A DNA stretch of 64,000 nt from Sinanaerobacter sp. ZZT-01 (GCF_035621135.1 NZ_CP141728.1:2790001-2854000); one strand, 5' to 3'. Numbered from the stretch's first letter, positions 8,800 through 18,017 are shown. The notes: a model not told the origin generated them from the letters alone. Numbers and translations: made by a program.

Positions 8800-9249
8800 C
8801 TATTTTATTTCAATTTGTAATCGAGCATCTGTAGGCTCTGTCTTTGGAAGTACAATTTTGAGGACTCCATCCTGAAGCGCAGCGTCAATTTCACGTGCAT
8901 TGATATCTTTTAAATAGATAGCCCTCTGCATGGAAGTGCTTCTTCGTTCCCTATGAATAAAGTTGTCTTTTTCTTCTTTAATTTCCTCGTTTGATTGTAC
9001 ACTGATGATTAGATTATCATTTTGATAATCTAATTTGATATCTTCTCTTTTTACGCCTGGCATTTCTGCTTCGACAATGTAGGATGTATCTTCTTCTTTG
9101 ACATCTAACTTAAACGTATCATTTCTCAGACTTTTAGCATTTAAGAGGTTATTGTTAAAAAAGTCATCAAACATGTTATAGAAGTCTACAAAATCATGAC
9201 CATCTCTTCTTTGCATCTGATTTTTGTTAAAAGGTGTTAATCCATACAT
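8800..9249 (-). CDS. Hsp20 / alpha-crystallin small heat-shock protein
   Basis: The 149-residue product has the alpha-crystallin domain (about residues 40-149): FKLDVKEEDTSYIVEAEMPG, REDIKLDYQNDNLIISVQ, a conserved AxxxDGVLKIVLPK segment (ALQDGVLKIVLPK) and a short tail. Such proteins hold unfolding proteins in a refoldable state in the cytoplasm. AGGAGGAATC precedes the ATG. A sigma-A-type promoter and a perfect CIRCE operator lie upstream, so it should be repressed by HrcA and induced by heat, as reported for hsp18-type genes in some clostridia. Confidence 0.93.
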   Translation of the reverse strand: MYGLTPFNKNQMQRRDGHDFVDFYNMFDDFFNNNLLNAKSLRNDTFKLDVKEEDTSYIVEAEMPGVKREDIKLDYQNDNLIISVQSNEEIKEEKDNFIHRERRSTSMQRAIYLKDINAREIDAALQDGVLKIVLPKTEPTDARLQIEIK

Positions 9250-9278
9250 ACTGATTCCTCCTTAAAAATATTTTTTTG

Positions 9279-9305
9279 TTAGCACTCTATGTCGGTGAGT
9301 GCTAA
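9279..9305. promoter_or_regulatory. CIRCE operator (HrcA binding site)
   Basis: TTAGCACTC, nine spacer bases, then GAGTGCTAA: an exact match to the CIRCE consensus. It lies between the hsp20 promoter and its ribosome binding site. Confidence 0.95.
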
Positions 9306-9315
9306 ATATATTATT

Positions 9316-9344
9316 AAAGTACATCATTCTTTTTATATTGTCAA
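9316..9344 (-). promoter_or_regulatory. Sigma-A-type promoter of hsp20
   Basis: On the minus strand, -35 TTGACA (9344-9339) is 17 bases from -10 TACTTT (9321-9316). The CIRCE element starts about where transcription should begin. Confidence 0.65.
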
Positions 9345-9393
9345 TACTTTTTTGAAAAAAATTAAAAAATCATAATCAAATTATATATAAATA

Positions 9394-9434
9394 TAAAAAG
9401 TGGAAATAACGGAATCAGATATTCGCATTTCCAC
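9394..9434 (-). terminator. Terminator of the DUF4397 gene
   Basis: On the minus strand, stem GTGGAAAT / ATTTCCAC is followed by a T tract, just after the stop at 9452. Confidence 0.7.
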
Positions 9435-9451
9435 ATCTTAGACTTTTTATG

Positions 9452-10099
9452 TTAATGAAAGTCATCTAATAGTATAAGAGAGTCTAATTTAGGGTATCCA
9501 TCAAGTAGGCCAGTTGCATTTAATGAATAAGATTTTTCTCCATGTAATGTTAAATCCGGAACAGTCAGTAGAACATTCGGTGTTCCCGTTTCACGTATGT
9601 GAAGTGTATAGGAGGAAGAGGGAACTAAAAGATAAGGTGTGGATTCTTGATAGGATATATTTTCAAAGATGATGGTTCCATCGGGTAAAGTTAAATCAGC
9701 TGCAGGAGCATCCGGTGAGAGATGGATAAAACGCAGCATGGATGTATTCTTTTCAGTCACGTTAGAATCATCGAGATTTTTTAATAATCCGGCTTTTTCT
9801 TCTGTTTTAATCAAAGATATCGTCTGCATCTCATTTTCACTTATCGTTAAAAGATCAACTACCATAGGCGGGCTTTCGAATCCATTCATTTTTATGGTTA
9901 ATTTGTAATCATCACAGCACATAGGAAAATACCCTGAGTAGGAGTTATAAGGCAAGTTTTCGGAAATGATTTTATCATTTAGGTATATATCAACATTTGG
10001 TGCATCTGGATGTGCGTGAAAAATACGGAAGTAACCTAAAACCCGGTTGCTGTTATTGTTGCAACAGCCTCTTCTTTCGCACTTTTTATATTGGTTCAT
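9452..10099 (-). CDS. Tandem DUF4397-domain protein
   Basis: The 215-residue protein contains two copies of the DUF4397 pattern: FRIFHAHPDAPNVDIYLN at about residues 24-41 and LRFIHLSPDAPAADLTLPDG at about 122-141, each followed by a beta-rich stretch ending in a YT/YK-L-I pattern. There is no clear signal peptide; the N-terminus is Cys, Arg and Asn rich (CERRGCCNNNSN). DUF4397 proteins are often surface or spore associated, but the role is not established. AGGTGAAGC precedes the ATG. It is monocistronic. Confidence 0.82.
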   Translation of the reverse strand: MNQYKKCERRGCCNNNSNRVLGYFRIFHAHPDAPNVDIYLNDKIISENLPYNSYSGYFPMCCDDYKLTIKMNGFESPPMVVDLLTISENEMQTISLIKTEEKAGLLKNLDDSNVTEKNTSMLRFIHLSPDAPAADLTLPDGTIIFENISYQESTPYLLVPSSSYTLHIRETGTPNVLLTVPDLTLHGEKSYSLNATGLLDGYPKLDSLILLDDFH

Positions 10100-10282
10100 A
10101 GCTTCACCTCTTTTGATTTATAAAAATTGTTTGTACAGATTGGTTCAGTATAATATATGATGCAAGGTATAAAGTGTTAATTTACAGTATTATTAAATAA
10201 AGAGAATACACTGGGAAAAGAAAGAAAATTGATGTATAATTTTTAAAGAAATATTAAATTTTATGAAAAGGAGAATTTTTTT

Positions 10283-10813
10283 ATGCAGGAATTGCCATTG
10301 TTTCGCGTTAAAACAACGATGGAGAAGGAAGACTATAGAAATTTTTTATATTTTGCTACATTTCGAAAAAACATTTTTACGATTCCTATGATGTTTCTTT
10401 TATCTGGTTTAGGGGCTTTGTTAGGTCGCTATCTCATGGACCATTTTGAATGGAAGCTGTTTTTTTTGGCTTGGATTTGTCTATTAGGTCTGATGTTGGC
10501 GGTGCTTTGTTATAAGGTTGAATGGAAGAAAAAAAGAAGAATACAAACGGACAACACTGGCACTTTTGGTTCTTCCGAAACGATTTCTTTTTACAAGGAT
10601 TATTTGATTTCAGAAAGTTCTCGTGTAGAGGGAAGAAGTAAATTACGGTATGACCAATTTTATAGAGTCTATTCCAGCAAATCTTATTTGATATTATATT
10701 ATAATGAGACAATGGCATCTTTAATTCGCAAAAAAGATATGGATCAGTCAACGTGCAGGGGGATCGAGACTCTTTTAAGGGAACAATTTAAAGAGCGATT
10801 TCGCACGGTTTAG
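10283..10813 (+). CDS. YcxB-like membrane protein
   Basis: Two membrane segments lie at about residues 36-54 and 62-82, separated by a short loop. The C-terminal cytoplasmic half (about residues 100-160) has the YcxB-like pattern: ISFYKDYLISES, LRYDQFYRVYSSKSYLILYYNE and a RKKDMD segment before a C-terminal helix. AAAAGGAG lies upstream of the ATG. Function is unknown; the family is widespread in Firmicutes. The DUF362 gene follows after about 70 bases in the same direction and may share its transcript. Confidence 0.78.
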   Translation: MQELPLFRVKTTMEKEDYRNFLYFATFRKNIFTIPMMFLLSGLGALLGRYLMDHFEWKLFFLAWICLLGLMLAVLCYKVEWKKKRRIQTDNTGTFGSSETISFYKDYLISESSRVEGRSKLRYDQFYRVYSSKSYLILYYNETMASLIRKKDMDQSTCRGIETLLREQFKERFRTV

Positions 10814-10885
10814 ATAAATAGCATGGAGACAAAAATGCATTTTATTTATGGAATAAAAAAATATAGATAATTGAGGAAAAAGTTC

Positions 10886-12049
10886 ATGCAAAGTGAAAAA
10901 AATCATATGGTTTCTCTACTCTCATGCATAGATTATCAATATGAAGCGGTGAAGAGTGTAATCGATCAATCTGTAAAGAATTTAGGTGGGTGGCACCTGT
11001 TTGTTTTGGCCGGAGAGAAGGTTTTACTTAAAGTGAACCTAGTGATGAAGAAGACTCCGGAAAGCGCAGCGACAAGTCATCCTGTTTTCGTGCGTGCAAT
11101 ATCCGATCTGTTAATAGAACAAGGTGTGCAGGTATTGATTGGAGACAGTCCGGGAGGGCCATTTACCGTAAACCGGCTGCACGCAATTTATCAAGTTTGT
11201 GGTATGAAGGAAGCAGCGGAGAGAAGTGGTGCAGAACTAAATTACAATATAGATTATTCTGAGGTGAAAAACCCCAATGGTCTGCTTTTAAAAAAATTAA
11301 CCAATATTGATGTGTTACGCTCAGTTGATAAAGTAATTAATTTAAGTAAATTGAAAACACATGGAATGATGCGGATGACAGGTGCGGTAAAGAATATGTT
11401 CGGTACGATTCCCGGAACTTTAAAAGCGGAATATCACTTAAATCGTCCGGAGCCAGAGAACTTTGCAGATGCGTTGATTGATATTTATCTTTGTGCTAAC
11501 CCGGTGCTTTCTCTTATAGATGGAATTGTTGCAATGGAAGGGGATGGGCCCACTTCAGGAACACCCAGAAGCGTAGGAGTTGTGATTGCCTCACAGGATG
11601 CGTTTTCCATGGATTTGGCCGCTTCTGCTATTATTTCGGCGGCGCCAAAGTCGATTCCTACTGTCAAGAGAAGCATCGATCGCGGACTTTGCCCCTCTGA
11701 TATTTCGAAAATTACATTTATTGGGGATGCTTTAGAATCATTTATTTTGGATGATTTTAAGGCACCTGCCGTTAAACTGGTTAATCCATTAATGGGAAAT
11801 TACCCGTTATTTGTAAAAAAAATAGTTGATTATACGTGTCAACCGCGTCCGGTTTTTCTGCATGAAAAATGCATAGGTTGTGAAGACTGCTATAAAAATT
11901 GTCCGCCTACAGCTATAACAATGCAAAGAAATCGGCCAGAGGTGGATTTAGGAAAATGTATTCGATGCTTTTGCTGCCAGGAGCTTTGTCCGAAAAAAGC
12001 AGTGGAAATAAAACGCCCGCTGTTGTTTCGATTTATAGCAAAACTTTGA
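10886..12049 (+). CDS. DUF362 and 4Fe-4S ferredoxin-domain protein
   Basis: The N-terminal 300 residues match DUF362 (VLLKVNLVMKK, SHPVFVRAISDLL, IGDSPGGPF, INLSKLKTHGMMRMTGAVKN). The C-terminus has two clusters of cysteines, CIGCEDCYKNCP and CIRCFCCQELCP, each able to hold a 4Fe-4S cluster. The family is common in anaerobes; its reaction is unknown, and an electron-transfer role is inferred from the clusters. I chose the ATG at 10886 with GAGG nine bases upstream rather than a TTG at 10871. Confidence 0.87.
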   Translation: MQSEKNHMVSLLSCIDYQYEAVKSVIDQSVKNLGGWHLFVLAGEKVLLKVNLVMKKTPESAATSHPVFVRAISDLLIEQGVQVLIGDSPGGPFTVNRLHAIYQVCGMKEAAERSGAELNYNIDYSEVKNPNGLLLKKLTNIDVLRSVDKVINLSKLKTHGMMRMTGAVKNMFGTIPGTLKAEYHLNRPEPENFADALIDIYLCANPVLSLIDGIVAMEGDGPTSGTPRSVGVVIASQDAFSMDLAASAIISAAPKSIPTVKRSIDRGLCPSDISKITFIGDALESFILDDFKAPAVKLVNPLMGNYPLFVKKIVDYTCQPRPVFLHEKCIGCEDCYKNCPPTAITMQRNRPEVDLGKCIRCFCCQELCPKKAVEIKRPLLFRFIAKL

Positions 12050-12172
12050 AAAAGAGAATGATTGTCTCGAAAGTAAGTTGTCTAAGAAAATTAAAGTGGC
12101 AAAAAAAGTTGATTGCCTGTAAAGTTTATAACAAGAAAGAAATTTATTGAACTTAAAAAGTAGAAAGAGTAA

Positions 12173-12838
12173 ATGAAATTGAAAAAGTATAAAACCATAG
12201 TATTTGATTTAGACGGAACTCTGCTGAATTCTTTAGAAGACTTGTGTGATAGCACAAATGCCGCCTTGAATAAAATGGGGTATCCGTTAAGAAGTATAGA
12301 AGAGATCCGTAGTTTTGTAGGGAATGGCGTTTGGAAGTTGATAGAAAGAGCTGTGCCAAATGGAACTACGAAAGAAGAGACAGAGCGTTGCTTTACTTTT
12401 TTTGAAGCACACTATGAGAAGAACAAAGAGAATAAGACAAGGCCGTATGAAGGAATAATAGAGCTTTTGCAGGAATTAAAAAAGAGAGGCTATAGAACGG
12501 CGGTTATATCCAATAAATATCATGAAGCCGTAGGTACACTGACAGGACATTACTTTAGTGGCTTATTTAATGCTTATCTTGGAGAAACGGAAGGAATTCC
12601 CAAAAAACCTGCTCCGGATGGAGTGAGAAGGATTTTGGAATTATTGCATTGTCAGCCTTTCAGTGCGATTATGGTAGGAGACTCAGATGTGGATATTTTA
12701 ACTGCTAAAAATGCAGATTTAAGAAGCGTAGGTGTGACATGGGGATACCGAACAAGGGAGCTTTTAAAACAGGTTGGTGCTGATTATATTATTGATGAAC
12801 CAAAAGAATTGTTAAATTTATTGGATGAAGGATTATAG
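12173..12838 (+). CDS. gph: HAD-family phosphoglycolate phosphatase-like protein
   Basis: The product has all HAD motifs: VFDLDGTLLNS with nucleophile Asp12 and acid Asp14, a TAVISNK motif II, the lysine in PKKPAPDG, and VGDSDVDILTAKNA as motif IV. The helical cap (FVGNGVWKLIERAVP) is typical of phosphoglycolate phosphatase/PpaX-type enzymes. Salvage of 2-phosphoglycolate or pyrophosphate hydrolysis are both possible. GAAAGAG lies upstream of the ATG. It follows the DUF362 gene by about 120 bases. Confidence 0.85.
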   Translation: MKLKKYKTIVFDLDGTLLNSLEDLCDSTNAALNKMGYPLRSIEEIRSFVGNGVWKLIERAVPNGTTKEETERCFTFFEAHYEKNKENKTRPYEGIIELLQELKKRGYRTAVISNKYHEAVGTLTGHYFSGLFNAYLGETEGIPKKPAPDGVRRILELLHCQPFSAIMVGDSDVDILTAKNADLRSVGVTWGYRTRELLKQVGADYIIDEPKELLNLLDEGL

Positions 12839-12939
12839 AGATCCTAAAAAAGCTATCGGTTATAGGTCTTGGTTTTTTAAAGACACTAAAAAATTCGAAA
12901 TTCTATAATATAAAAATGAAAAGGACAGCATGCTGATAT

Positions 12940-13728
12940 ATGATAAAAGAAGATCAAATATTAATAGCGGGAATAAAAGATAAAATATGCCAGTGCAATG
13001 AACAATATCGAATGACATACTCCCTGTTCTTTGATACACGGCAACGAAATATAATTGAGTCTTATTGCAAGGATCTTAAGGTATTTCACTATGTACTTTA
13101 TGGCGGATATGAGGATGCGGAACGCAACATCATTCTGTTTTTGCCGGATTACGTTTTACTGAAAGAAAACAATGGCATCATAAATTATTTCAAAACAAAT
13201 CCAGAAGATAATCCTTTAGCCCTTTTACATATAACCTATGAGGGACACAGGGAACTTACGCACAGAGATTATCTGGGATCTGTTTTGAGCTTAGGAATTA
13301 AAAGAGAAAAAATAGGGGATATTTTGGTTCGGGAAAAAGGCTGTGACATTATTACATTTAAAGATATTGCAAATTTCCTTGTGCTAAACTTTGAAAAAGC
13401 TGCAAACATGCGTTTAAAGACAGAGCTGTCTCCTATAGAGAATTTGGTTGTGCCGGAAGGAAAACGGGTAGAAATTAAGGACACGGTCGCTTCTTTGCGG
13501 TTGGATAATCTAGTGGCCTCTGCATTTTCATTGTCTCGGTCAAAGGCGTCAGAAGCAGTATTGAAAGGAAGCATCTTTGTTAACGGAATACAAAAAATGA
13601 AGCCGGAGTTTCTTATGAAACAAGGTGATAAGCTTGTTTTTCGGGGCAAGGGGAAATCGATCTTAAAAGAGATTGGAAAAGAAACTAAAAAAGATAGAAT
13701 TTTTATCATTTTAGAACGGTATCTCTAA
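12940..13728 (+). CDS. ylmH: YlmH-family S4 RNA-binding protein
   Basis: The C-terminal part (about residues 180-240) is an S4 domain: RLDNLVASAFSLSRSKASEA, then GSIFVNGIQKMKPEFLMKQG. The N-terminal part, with GSVLSLGIKREKIGDILV, is the YlmH-specific region. In Bacillus the gene sits in the ylm cell-division cluster, and YlmH homologues have been tied to rescue of stalled 50S subunits and to septum function. Here the usual neighbours (sepF, ylmG, divIVA) are absent. AAAAGGACAG lies upstream. Confidence 0.88.
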   Translation: MIKEDQILIAGIKDKICQCNEQYRMTYSLFFDTRQRNIIESYCKDLKVFHYVLYGGYEDAERNIILFLPDYVLLKENNGIINYFKTNPEDNPLALLHITYEGHRELTHRDYLGSVLSLGIKREKIGDILVREKGCDIITFKDIANFLVLNFEKAANMRLKTELSPIENLVVPEGKRVEIKDTVASLRLDNLVASAFSLSRSKASEAVLKGSIFVNGIQKMKPEFLMKQGDKLVFRGKGKSILKEIGKETKKDRIFIILERYL

Positions 13729-13741
13729 GAAGGGAGAGTTG

Positions 13742-14260
13742 ATGATGGAACGAAATAAGCCTTCTGCATTCGTAAAAAGAGATGCAATTTATAATCCGCT
13801 TGAAGGAAAGTGGGAAAAGAGATTGAACTCAAAATATTTAGGTGATTTGGAGCCGTTTTCCCTAGAAAGGGAAATTACTTCCAAAATTTCAGATGTGAAA
13901 GACAAAGCCCTTTCTGGTCAAAACAAGGTGAGAGATTTTACAGATCAGGAGGCAGTGAAAAAGCATGTAAGTGAATTCAGGTCATCAATGAAGGCTTCGG
14001 TGCAGAGGCTAAAGGAATGGAGCGAAGAAACCTTTATGGATGAAGACCCCCTCGCTGAAGAAAATGAAGCAGGCATGATACAAGATAGAGAAGAGGAAAC
14101 GGAAAAGAATTTTCCGGTAAAAGAATCTGAGGGGAATGATGCAGAATATGAAGAGACTGGCAATCAGGAATTGGATCATTCAGAGGAAAAGCAGGATTAC
14201 AATTGGTTAAAGCTTTTGCTTGCTGCAATCGGATTAATTTTAGCAATTGTATCGAATTAA
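13742..14260 (+). CDS. Acidic protein with C-terminal membrane anchor, unknown
   Basis: The 172-residue protein is charged and mostly helical, with a strongly acidic linker (about residues 100-150), and ends in one hydrophobic segment (LLLAAIGLILAIVS) at the very C-terminus, so it is probably tail-anchored facing the cytoplasm. The N-terminus (PSAFVKRDAIYNPLEGKWEK) is conserved-looking but I do not recognise it. GGGAGAG precedes a TTG-ATG-ATG run; the ATG at 13742 is used. It follows ylmH by 13 bases and is likely cotranscribed. Confidence 0.72.
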   Translation: MMERNKPSAFVKRDAIYNPLEGKWEKRLNSKYLGDLEPFSLEREITSKISDVKDKALSGQNKVRDFTDQEAVKKHVSEFRSSMKASVQRLKEWSEETFMDEDPLAEENEAGMIQDREEETEKNFPVKESEGNDAEYEETGNQELDHSEEKQDYNWLKLLLAAIGLILAIVSN

Positions 14261-14380
14261 TGTTGGTGTATGCAGTCTTTCGCTTTTTCTTCCTTTTTAT
14301 CTACAAATATGATAAAGTAATTTTAGATTGAAGTATTAAAATACCGTGAAAGGAAAACGGAATAATGACAGGAGGCAGCT

Positions 14381-14926
14381 ATGCAATCAAATCATCTAAT
14401 CATACGTCCTTCTATATTTGAAGACTGCACATTGTTTGCAAAGTGGGAGGAGCAACCGTATATTATTGAGTTTTTTACAATTAGTCAAGGCAGAGACTAT
14501 AATGAAATCGCACAGGAATTTGCAGTTAGAGCTTTGGATTCTAGCATGCTGCAATTTACGATTGTCAAGAAAGATGAAGATAAGCCGATTGGCCGTATTT
14601 TTATCAGCAGGCTGGATGAACATGCTGACTCATTGGACATTACCCGCATTTATATCGGAGAGGATTCTTATCGCGGAAAGGGCTTAGGTGAAGAAGCTTT
14701 ACGTCTATTATTGGAATATTGCTTTATTTATCTGCATATGGAACGAGTTACGCTTGATCATGTACCGGAGAATAAAAGAGCGGCTCATTTATATTTAAAA
14801 TTAGGATTTCAGTATGAAGGAATTGCACGTCACGCAGGAAAAAAAGATGGGAAATATGTGGATCTACATTTAATGTCCATGCTTCGTTCTGAGTATTTTA
14901 AAAATATGAGGAATGATAACCTGTAA
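14381..14926 (+). CDS. GNAT-family acetyltransferase (RimJ/RimL type)
   Basis: The 181-residue product has the GNAT core: PIGRIFISRLD, IYIGEDSYRGKGLGEEALRLLLEY with the R/Q-x-x-G-x-G/A acetyl-CoA pyrophosphate loop, and VPENKRAAHLYLKLGFQYEG. The order fits the RimJ/RimL/SpeG-like group that acetylates a protein N-terminus or a small amine; the substrate is not clear. GGAGGC lies six bases before the ATG. It is flanked downstream by a terminator-like hairpin. Confidence 0.85.
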   Translation: MQSNHLIIRPSIFEDCTLFAKWEEQPYIIEFFTISQGRDYNEIAQEFAVRALDSSMLQFTIVKKDEDKPIGRIFISRLDEHADSLDITRIYIGEDSYRGKGLGEEALRLLLEYCFIYLHMERVTLDHVPENKRAAHLYLKLGFQYEGIARHAGKKDGKYVDLHLMSMLRSEYFKNMRNDNL

Positions 14927-14968
14927 GAATATATTAAGAATTTTATAAAGCGTTTAGTAAGAAATGAA

Positions 14969-15041
14969 GAGTATCCTCTTAATTAGGAAAGCAGTGTAAG
15001 CCTTTCGCTTTCTAATAAAGAAAAGGGGGTACTTGTTTTTT
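14969..15041 (+). terminator. Nested hairpin with T tract before the two-component genes
   Basis: An outer pairing (AGTATCCTCTT with AAGAAAAGGGGGTACTT, G-U and bulges allowed) encloses an inner stem (ATTAGGAAAGC / GCTTTCTAAT). A run of six T follows. It fits a terminator for the acetyltransferase gene; because it lies in front of the response regulator gene it could also act as an attenuator. Confidence 0.5.
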
Positions 15042-15063
15042 AATAAAAAGAAAGGATTATGAA

Positions 15064-15756
15064 ATGAATATATTAGTTTGTGATGATGACCAAGAAATCG
15101 TAGCAGCAATTGAAGTCTATCTAAAAAATGAAGGATACACTATTTTAAAGGCATATGATGGTATGGAAGCTTTGGACATTCTCGATAAAAATGAAGTACA
15201 CCTGGTAATTATGGATATCATGATGCCACGCTTAGATGGAATGCGTACGACAATGAAAATACGAGAAGCGAAGAATATTCCAATTATTATGCTTTCAGCA
15301 AAATCAGAGGATTATGATAAAATAACAGGATTAAACCTTGGAGCAGATGACTATATTACAAAACCATTTAATCCTTTGGAGCTAATCGCAAGAGTGAAGT
15401 CACAGCTGCGGCGGTATGTAAACCTTGGAAGTATGGAAAAAAAGGTAGGAGCTTATCGATCAGGTGGACTTTTGGTGGATGATGAAACAAAGACTATAAC
15501 TCTGGATGATGAGCAGGTTTTGGTAACACCAATCGAGTATGGAATACTGAAATTATTGACTAAAAATGCTGGAAAAGTATTTTCAATGGAGCAAATTTAT
15601 GAAGCGGTTTGGAAGGAACCCGCTTACAATCCGGAAAATACAGTAGCCGTCCATATTCGAAGAATTCGTGAAAAAATAGAAATAAATCCGAAAAATCCAA
15701 GATATTTAAAGGTGGTGTGGGGAATTGGATATAAAATTGAAAAAATTCGGTCATAA
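15064..15756 (+). CDS. OmpR-family response regulator (VanR-like)
   Basis: The receiver domain has the acidic pair in VCDDDQE (residues 6-9), phosphorylation Asp51 in VIMDIMMPRLDG, and Lys in ITKPFNP. The C-terminal winged helix-turn-helix (about residues 130-228) reads TPIEYGILKLLTKNAGKVFSMEQIYEAVW and ends in a VWGIGYKIEK hairpin, typical of OmpR/PhoB regulators. AAAGGA sits before the ATG. It overlaps the kinase gene by 32 bases and forms a classic pair with it. The signal and targets are unknown. Confidence 0.92.
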   Translation: MNILVCDDDQEIVAAIEVYLKNEGYTILKAYDGMEALDILDKNEVHLVIMDIMMPRLDGMRTTMKIREAKNIPIIMLSAKSEDYDKITGLNLGADDYITKPFNPLELIARVKSQLRRYVNLGSMEKKVGAYRSGGLLVDDETKTITLDDEQVLVTPIEYGILKLLTKNAGKVFSMEQIYEAVWKEPAYNPENTVAVHIRRIREKIEINPKNPRYLKVVWGIGYKIEKIRS

Positions 15757-17983
15757 TTCATTTGGAAAGGTAATTGCTTTTTTACTTTGTGCTGCTTTTT
15801 TTATCGCAGTATTGATTCAATCTATGGCGGTTATATTATTGATAAATCAGGACGATGGCATATATGTTGATGATCCTTTAGATTTACTCTCTTCAAAAAA
15901 TTATACAGAAAGTAATTCTTTTGAACTGGGTTTTTATCAAAAGATGCTTACTCTTGTTGATACGGTTCAATGGTTAAAGAGTGAAGAAAATATTAAGATG
16001 GGAAATACGATTGATCCGAATGAGCTGGAACATAGGAAAAGAACATTATTTAATAATGAGTTTAACCAGAATTTCGGATATCGTTATTACAACGAGAGCT
16101 ATGATGCCTATGTAGTAGAAGATGGAAATGAGCAAATCGTATTGGATTATGATAATAAAGATGCAAGAAAGCTGTTTGAGACATCTTATGCTGCTAAAAT
16201 TAAAGAACTAAAAAATCAGCTGATCGAACGAGATCTGAGAGAATATCGAGATGATATCCTCTACTTAAATAAAATAAAGGGTTTTTCTTACTATGCAGAG
16301 AATGGAGATCATGTTTTGACAAATCTTGATCAAACAAAATATGCATCAGATTATGCTATACGGGAATTTTTTCAAGAACAATATGCATATCGTCTATACC
16401 TTAAGGGAGAATACTTTAGCCACCCACAAACGAATAGGATACAAAGTTATTGGGAAGACCGGATTAAAAACCATTTATATGATAATTCTGCAGAAGATAG
16501 TTTGCTTTACATGGCCTATGATGATGAATATGTAAAAAATCAAAGTGCTTTATTTCAAGAAATTCGAAGTCAGATTATAATTTATATTGGTATCATATTA
16601 TTTTGCTTATTCATGACAGTGGCATTATTTGTATATCTTTTGGTTACGACTGGAAAAAAAAGAGAAGATGGGACTCTTATTTTGTACCAAATAGACCGTT
16701 GGTCTACGGAAATACAACTCATTCTCATTACTCTGATTTTAATAATCGGAGGAGCTTTAACCATAAGCGCATTTGATGAATTTTTAAATATGGTAGAATA
16801 CTATGGGAATCCATATTCACCAATTATATTGGCGTTTTATGCGATTGCATATGCATTGGCAGCATTTGGTTTATTTTTTATTCTGAGCATGGCAAGAAAA
16901 ATAAAAGCAAAGCGCTTTTTCTCGGATTTCATTTTATGGCGTATTGTAAAATCCGTATTTACTACGGTTAAAGAATTATATTACGGGAGCAATATAACTC
17001 GAAAGGTGGCATTCCTCCTTGCGGCGATGTGTCTTTTTTCAGCCAGTGTAGTAATGATGCCAGTTGTTTTGGTTATCTCATTACTATATTGTATTAAAGC
17101 TATAAAGCAATACGAAGAAATAAAAAAAGGCGTACATGAGATGAAAAATGGGAATTTATCTTATAAAATTAAGTTAAATGGAAATGCTTTAGGAGAGTTT
17201 GAAGGGTTGGCACAAGATATTAACGACATTTCCGAAGGATTTGATGTGGCAGTAAAACAGGAATTGAAAAACCAAAGACTGAAAACGGAATTGATTTCAA
17301 ATGTATCACATGATATAAAAACTCCGTTGACTTCTATTATTACCTATGTAGACTTGTTGAAAAAAGAAGGCCTTGATTCCGATGATGCACCTAAATATCT
17401 AGAGATTTTAGACCAAAAAAGTATTCGTCTAAAAAAACTGACTGAGGATTTGTTTGAAGCGGCAAAAGCTTCCAGCGGAGATATACCTCTTGACATGCAC
17501 GAAGTTGAATTGCTGTCATTGATTAATCAGGGGCTTGGAGAAATGAATGACCGCTTTGAAAAGAGAGGATTAGAAATAATTATTAAAGCAGAGAAAGAAA
17601 AATATTATGCTTTAGCTGACGGACAATTGCTCTGGCGTGTGGTAGAAAATCTATTTGGAAATATTATTAAGTATGCACAGAAAAATTCAAGAGTATATAT
17701 TGATATAAGAGAAGAAGTTGGTGAAGAATTATCTAAAAAAACGATTATAGAGATCAAGAATGTATCGGAGAATCCCCTGAATATTCCTGCGGAAGAATTA
17801 CTGGAACGTTTTAAGCGAGGAGATACCTCCAGAAGCACCGAAGGCAGCGGGCTAGGACTTTCGATTGCAAAAGATTTAATGCAGATACAAGGGGCTGATT
17901 TTGATATTTTAATTGATGGTGATTTATTTAAAGCGATTTTGACGCTGGATTCGAAAGAACTCGAGATGAACTTTGAAGGTTAA
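15725..17983 (+). CDS. Multi-pass membrane sensor histidine kinase (VanS-like)
   Basis: The 752-residue kinase has one membrane segment near the N-terminus (about 13-35), a large extracytoplasmic region (about 40-280), then several more membrane segments (about 285-305, 330-350, 370-390, 435-460). A linker and HisKA domain follow with His529 in NVSHDIKTPLTSIITYVDLL, then the ATPase domain (NLFGNIIKYAQKNS, GSGLGLSIAKDLM). The start is a TTG at 15725 inside the regulator gene; GGTGGTGTGGGG lies upstream. Five or more membrane spans is more than the usual two for a VanS-type kinase. Confidence 0.88.
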   Translation: MDIKLKKFGHNSFGKVIAFLLCAAFFIAVLIQSMAVILLINQDDGIYVDDPLDLLSSKNYTESNSFELGFYQKMLTLVDTVQWLKSEENIKMGNTIDPNELEHRKRTLFNNEFNQNFGYRYYNESYDAYVVEDGNEQIVLDYDNKDARKLFETSYAAKIKELKNQLIERDLREYRDDILYLNKIKGFSYYAENGDHVLTNLDQTKYASDYAIREFFQEQYAYRLYLKGEYFSHPQTNRIQSYWEDRIKNHLYDNSAEDSLLYMAYDDEYVKNQSALFQEIRSQIIIYIGIILFCLFMTVALFVYLLVTTGKKREDGTLILYQIDRWSTEIQLILITLILIIGGALTISAFDEFLNMVEYYGNPYSPIILAFYAIAYALAAFGLFFILSMARKIKAKRFFSDFILWRIVKSVFTTVKELYYGSNITRKVAFLLAAMCLFSASVVMMPVVLVISLLYCIKAIKQYEEIKKGVHEMKNGNLSYKIKLNGNALGEFEGLAQDINDISEGFDVAVKQELKNQRLKTELISNVSHDIKTPLTSIITYVDLLKKEGLDSDDAPKYLEILDQKSIRLKKLTEDLFEAAKASSGDIPLDMHEVELLSLINQGLGEMNDRFEKRGLEIIIKAEKEKYYALADGQLLWRVVENLFGNIIKYAQKNSRVYIDIREEVGEELSKKTIIEIKNVSENPLNIPAEELLERFKRGDTSRSTEGSGLGLSIAKDLMQIQGADFDILIDGDLFKAILTLDSKELEMNFEG

Positions 17984-18017
17984 TTTTAAAATCTAAAATT
18001 CTTAGCACAAATTTTTG

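Noticed and set aside
12050-12172. Small ORF overlapping the DUF362 gene end (11899-12150)
   Set aside because: It lies mostly inside the DUF362 gene in another frame, has no ribosome binding site and no protein-like composition.
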